The notes under the pieces were generated by a model. That model made no database searches, was not told the origin of the DNA, and was given only the letters and a program-made list of their open reading frames with translations. Below are positions 6,057 through 7,064 of a stretch of 7,064 nt of DNA, piece by piece. A program made the position numbers and the translations under genes. Source of the stretch: Fibrobacter sp. UBA1765 (GTDB lineage: Bacteria; Fibrobacterota; Fibrobacteria; Fibrobacterales; Fibrobacteraceae); assembly GCA_002314675.1 (NCBI GenBank), contig DCGZ01000076.1, forward strand, positions 2,751-9,814, read 5' to 3'. How positions within the stretch are numbered: position 1 is the first letter of the stretch; each line of letters begins with the position of its first letter.

Positions 6057-6076
6057 TCTTTAGCTTTTTATCCGCC
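6039..6076. repeat. Perfect 12-bp inverted repeat, operator-like
   Basis: GGCGGATAAAAA (6039-6050) faces its exact complement (6065-6076) across a 14-nt AT-rich centre. The arms flank the candidate -10 box (6051-6056) and predicted start (about 6063), the usual place for a repressor operator. The same 12-mer recurs at 5899-5910 and in part at 5874-5882. The inner TTATCC resembles the start of a DnaA box, but the following GCC does not fit the consensus. Confidence 0.7.
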
Positions 6077-6152
6077 AAAGGCCAAATTCTGCATCCGCTC
6101 TACTGCAGAGCTTACTTTTCAAGCTTGTATTTTTCTTGAAAAAACCTTATTT

Positions 6153-6181
6153 TTGCACGGCGGCAAATTCTATCTTTTAAA
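6153..6181 (+). promoter_or_regulatory. Alternative weak promoter for the plus-strand lipoprotein gene
   Basis: TTGCAC (6153-6158) and TTTAAA (6176-6181) are 17 bp apart, each matching four of six consensus positions. It would give a short leader of about 30 nt, more usual than the 155 nt from the upstream candidate. The DNA is so AT-rich that chance matches are likely. Confidence 0.35.
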
Positions 6182-6217
6182 AAAAATATTGCCTAGCCAT
6201 ATAGAGGTTTTCGTTTT

Positions 6218-6799
6218 ATGCAAACACGTAATTTTTTGAGAGCTCTGGTTTCTGTGGGTGTTTTAACACTTTTAGCGGCCTGCGGCAACGACTCCTCTTT
6301 TGAACATCTAGAAATCGGCAAAAAATACGTGCTTCTTGAATGGCCAGACAGTGCCTACGTGGCTTCCCTCGATTCCGTGCTCAAGGCGGAACCGCTCAAA
6401 AAAGATACGGTAGACACCCGTCCAAACCTTGTGTTAAATGCATTCAAGGCTCCAAGCCTTGCTTTGCCAGGGAATTCAAAGGACTCCAAAAAGGCCCAGA
6501 CAGCATCAAAGGGAACTCCAAAAGCAGACACACCAGCAAAGCCAAAGCAAGCTCCATTTGCAGAACGCTTTGCAAGCGCCATTTCAAAGTGGCAATCCGA
6601 CCCAAGCAACAAGAGCCTGTACATCAATGTAACCGTGAAAGAAGGCGAAGATGCCATGGCAGCACTCGCACGCACCTACGGCAAGGAAGCCAAGACGCTC
6701 CCCCGCTTTTACGCACTCTCCGTTTTGCAATCCTTGAACCCTGGCGTATCTGTGGAACACCCAGAAGCAGGGCAAACGCTCAGACTGCCGAGACTGTGA
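6218..6799 (+). CDS. Lipoprotein with degenerate LysM-like C-terminus
   Basis: This 193-residue protein has a lipoprotein signal: basic start (R4, R8), hydrophobic core (9-19) and lipobox LAAC with the lipid Cys at C22. A short segment (about 27-82) of unknown fold follows, then a Lys/Ala/Pro/Ser-rich flexible linker (about 85-112). Residues about 135-191 resemble LysM, a peptidoglycan-binding fold: NVTVKEGEDAMAALARTYGK, later LQSLNPG and AGQTLRLP, matching the family's VK.GDTL..IA..YG, L..LNP and GQ.L.IP landmarks. An insertion (KTLPRFYALS, about 159-168) and the loss of the D-T/S-L core make it divergent. The likely place is the periplasmic face of the envelope, linker-tethered to the cell wall; this is inferred. 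The ATG at 6218 has AGAGG at a 10-nt spacing. The TGA stop is followed at once by in-frame TAG, the first bases of a repeat. No terminator is visible. Confidence 0.82.
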   Translation: MQTRNFLRALVSVGVLTLLAACGNDSSFEHLEIGKKYVLLEWPDSAYVASLDSVLKAEPLKKDTVDTRPNLVLNAFKAPSLALPGNSKDSKKAQTASKGTPKADTPAKPKQAPFAERFASAISKWQSDPSNKSLYINVTVKEGEDAMAALARTYGKEAKTLPRFYALSVLQSLNPGVSVEHPEAGQTLRLPRL

Positions 6800-6848
6800 T
6801 AGACGAAAGAACGGCACTACAGACGAGAGGCACTTGCTAATTTTCATG
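6800..6848. repeat. Intergenic repeat, copy 1
   Basis: This copy aligns with copy 2 through three shared blocks: TAGACGARAGAACGG, CTACAGACGAG and ACTTGCTAATTTYCATG. It lacks the GGCC hairpin insert and a short GAGTGACGA-type extension of copy 2. It begins on the base right after the stop codon of the preceding gene. No terminal inverted repeats or target duplications are seen. Confidence 0.75.
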
Positions 6849-6855
6849 TTTAGGT

Positions 6856-6984
6856 ATGGGGTCGCTTCGCTTTGAGGACAATGCTTCAGTGGTTAGACGA
6901 GAGAACGGGCCTTTGGCCCTACAGACGAGTGACGAGAGATACTTGCTAATTTCCATGTGGTCGGCTGTAGGCTTTGATAATTAA
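6856..6984 (+). other. Small open frame across repeat copy 2, probably not a gene
   Basis: An ATG at 6856 opens 42 codons to TAA at 6982-6984 (begins MGSLRFEDNASVV). About half of it is a translation of the repeat, AGG is only 2 nt from the ATG, and no domain is recognisable. It is listed only because the frame is intact through the repeat; automatic annotation might call it. Confidence 0.15.
6894..6957. repeat. Intergenic repeat, copy 2
   Basis: This is the longer copy of the repeat. It contains a perfect hairpin GGGCC-TTT-GGCCC (6907-6919) missing from copy 1, then CTACAGACGAG and a second GACGAGAGA unit before ACTTGCTAATTTCCATG. The difference between copies, gain or loss of a hairpin and of a GACGAG unit, suggests slippage. 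The repeat looks like a dispersed family, but only two copies are in the window. Confidence 0.75.
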
Positions 6985-7002
6985 GAATGCAGAATTAAGA
7001 AT
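6979..7002. repeat. AATTAAGAAT short direct repeat
   Basis: AATTAAGAAT occurs at 6979-6988 and 6993-7002 with a 14-bp period and is followed by TGACAATGACA. The rest of the window (7003-7064) shows no gene, RNA or terminator that I can support. Confidence 0.6.
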
Positions 7003-7064
7003 TGACAATGACATAGGAAGTTACAGTTTCTGGTATCTGGCATCTTAATTACCCCAAAGTGAGC

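Larger units (their letters stand above)
5825..6217. other. AT-rich divergent intergenic region
   Basis: This gap between rpmE2 and the plus-strand lipoprotein gene has no credible gene. It contains a TTTTGGCAAAA motif (5860-5870), four GGCGGATAAAAA-type motifs, a candidate plus-strand promoter at 6028-6056 and a weaker one at 6153-6181. If the first promoter is used, the leader (about 6063-6217) can form mutually exclusive hairpins: TTCTGCA/TGCAGAG (6087-6093 with 6104-6110) or GCTCT/AGAGC (6097-6101 with 6107-6111). A further stem is TTTTCAAG/CTTGAAAA (6116-6123 with 6135-6142). Attenuation is possible but unproven. A weak stem AGGT/ACCT followed by ATTTTT lies near 5980-5998. Confidence 0.55.

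Noticed and set aside
5874..6076. A replication origin with DnaA boxes
   Set aside because: The TTATCC cores recur in AT-rich DNA, but they are followed by GCC, not ACA, and no dnaA, dnaN or other origin genes are near. A regulator site fits the promoter position better.
6097..6120. A terminator in the gap before the plus-strand lipoprotein
   Set aside because: The GCTCT/AGAGC stem has only five pairs and is followed by TTACTTTTC, too weak a T tract to call.
6800..6957. A CRISPR array
   Set aside because: There are only two copies, with internal insertions and no regular spacers, and no cas genes in the window.

Overview
The window most likely comes from a Fibrobacter-type bacterium (FCB group, rumen/gut). 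The grounds are: an SMC protein whose Q-loop segment departs from the usual bacterial form, a small protein with paired CKYCG zinc-finger-like units, two Sec/SPII lipoproteins, a zinc-independent (type B) ribosomal protein L31, very AT-rich intergenic DNA with near-consensus sigma70 promoters, and repeat-like intergenic sequence. The taxonomic call is an inference from protein style and recollection, not from a search.

Layout. Positions 1-54 are the 3' part of an initiator tRNA-Met (anticodon CAT), followed by a rho-independent terminator (61-96). From about 150 to 5825 every gene is on the minus strand. Read in transcription order they are: rpmE2 (5760-5455, own promoter and terminator); a carboxypeptidase-regulatory-like lipoprotein (5210-4398, strong promoter, structured leader, terminator); then a compact three-gene group, smc (4305-772), a DUF1232 membrane protein (769-431) and an 80-residue tandem zinc-finger-like protein (429-187), closed by a terminator at 152-179. 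Spacing inside the group is 2 nt and 1 nt, so it should be one translationally coupled operon.

The 457-bp gap 5761-6217 separates rpmE2 from a divergent plus-strand lipoprotein (6218-6799) with a degenerate LysM-like C-terminus. The gap holds the rpmE2 promoter, several copies of TTTTGGCAAAA-type and GGCGGATAAAAA-type motifs, and a candidate plus-strand promoter whose -10 and start point are bracketed by a perfect 12-bp inverted repeat, as an operator would be. After 6799 the window contains two diverged copies of a roughly 50-65-bp repeat plus an AATTAAGAAT double repeat. I see no credible gene there.

Working together: SMC is the chromosome-organising ATPase. The DUF1232 protein and the zinc-finger-like protein have no known link to it, and their coupling is the most gene-level novelty here. 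The two lipoproteins are envelope proteins of unknown role. No complete undescribed system such as a defence island, CRISPR array or mobile element is visible. The best leads are the smc operon partners and the motif-rich divergent intergenic region.
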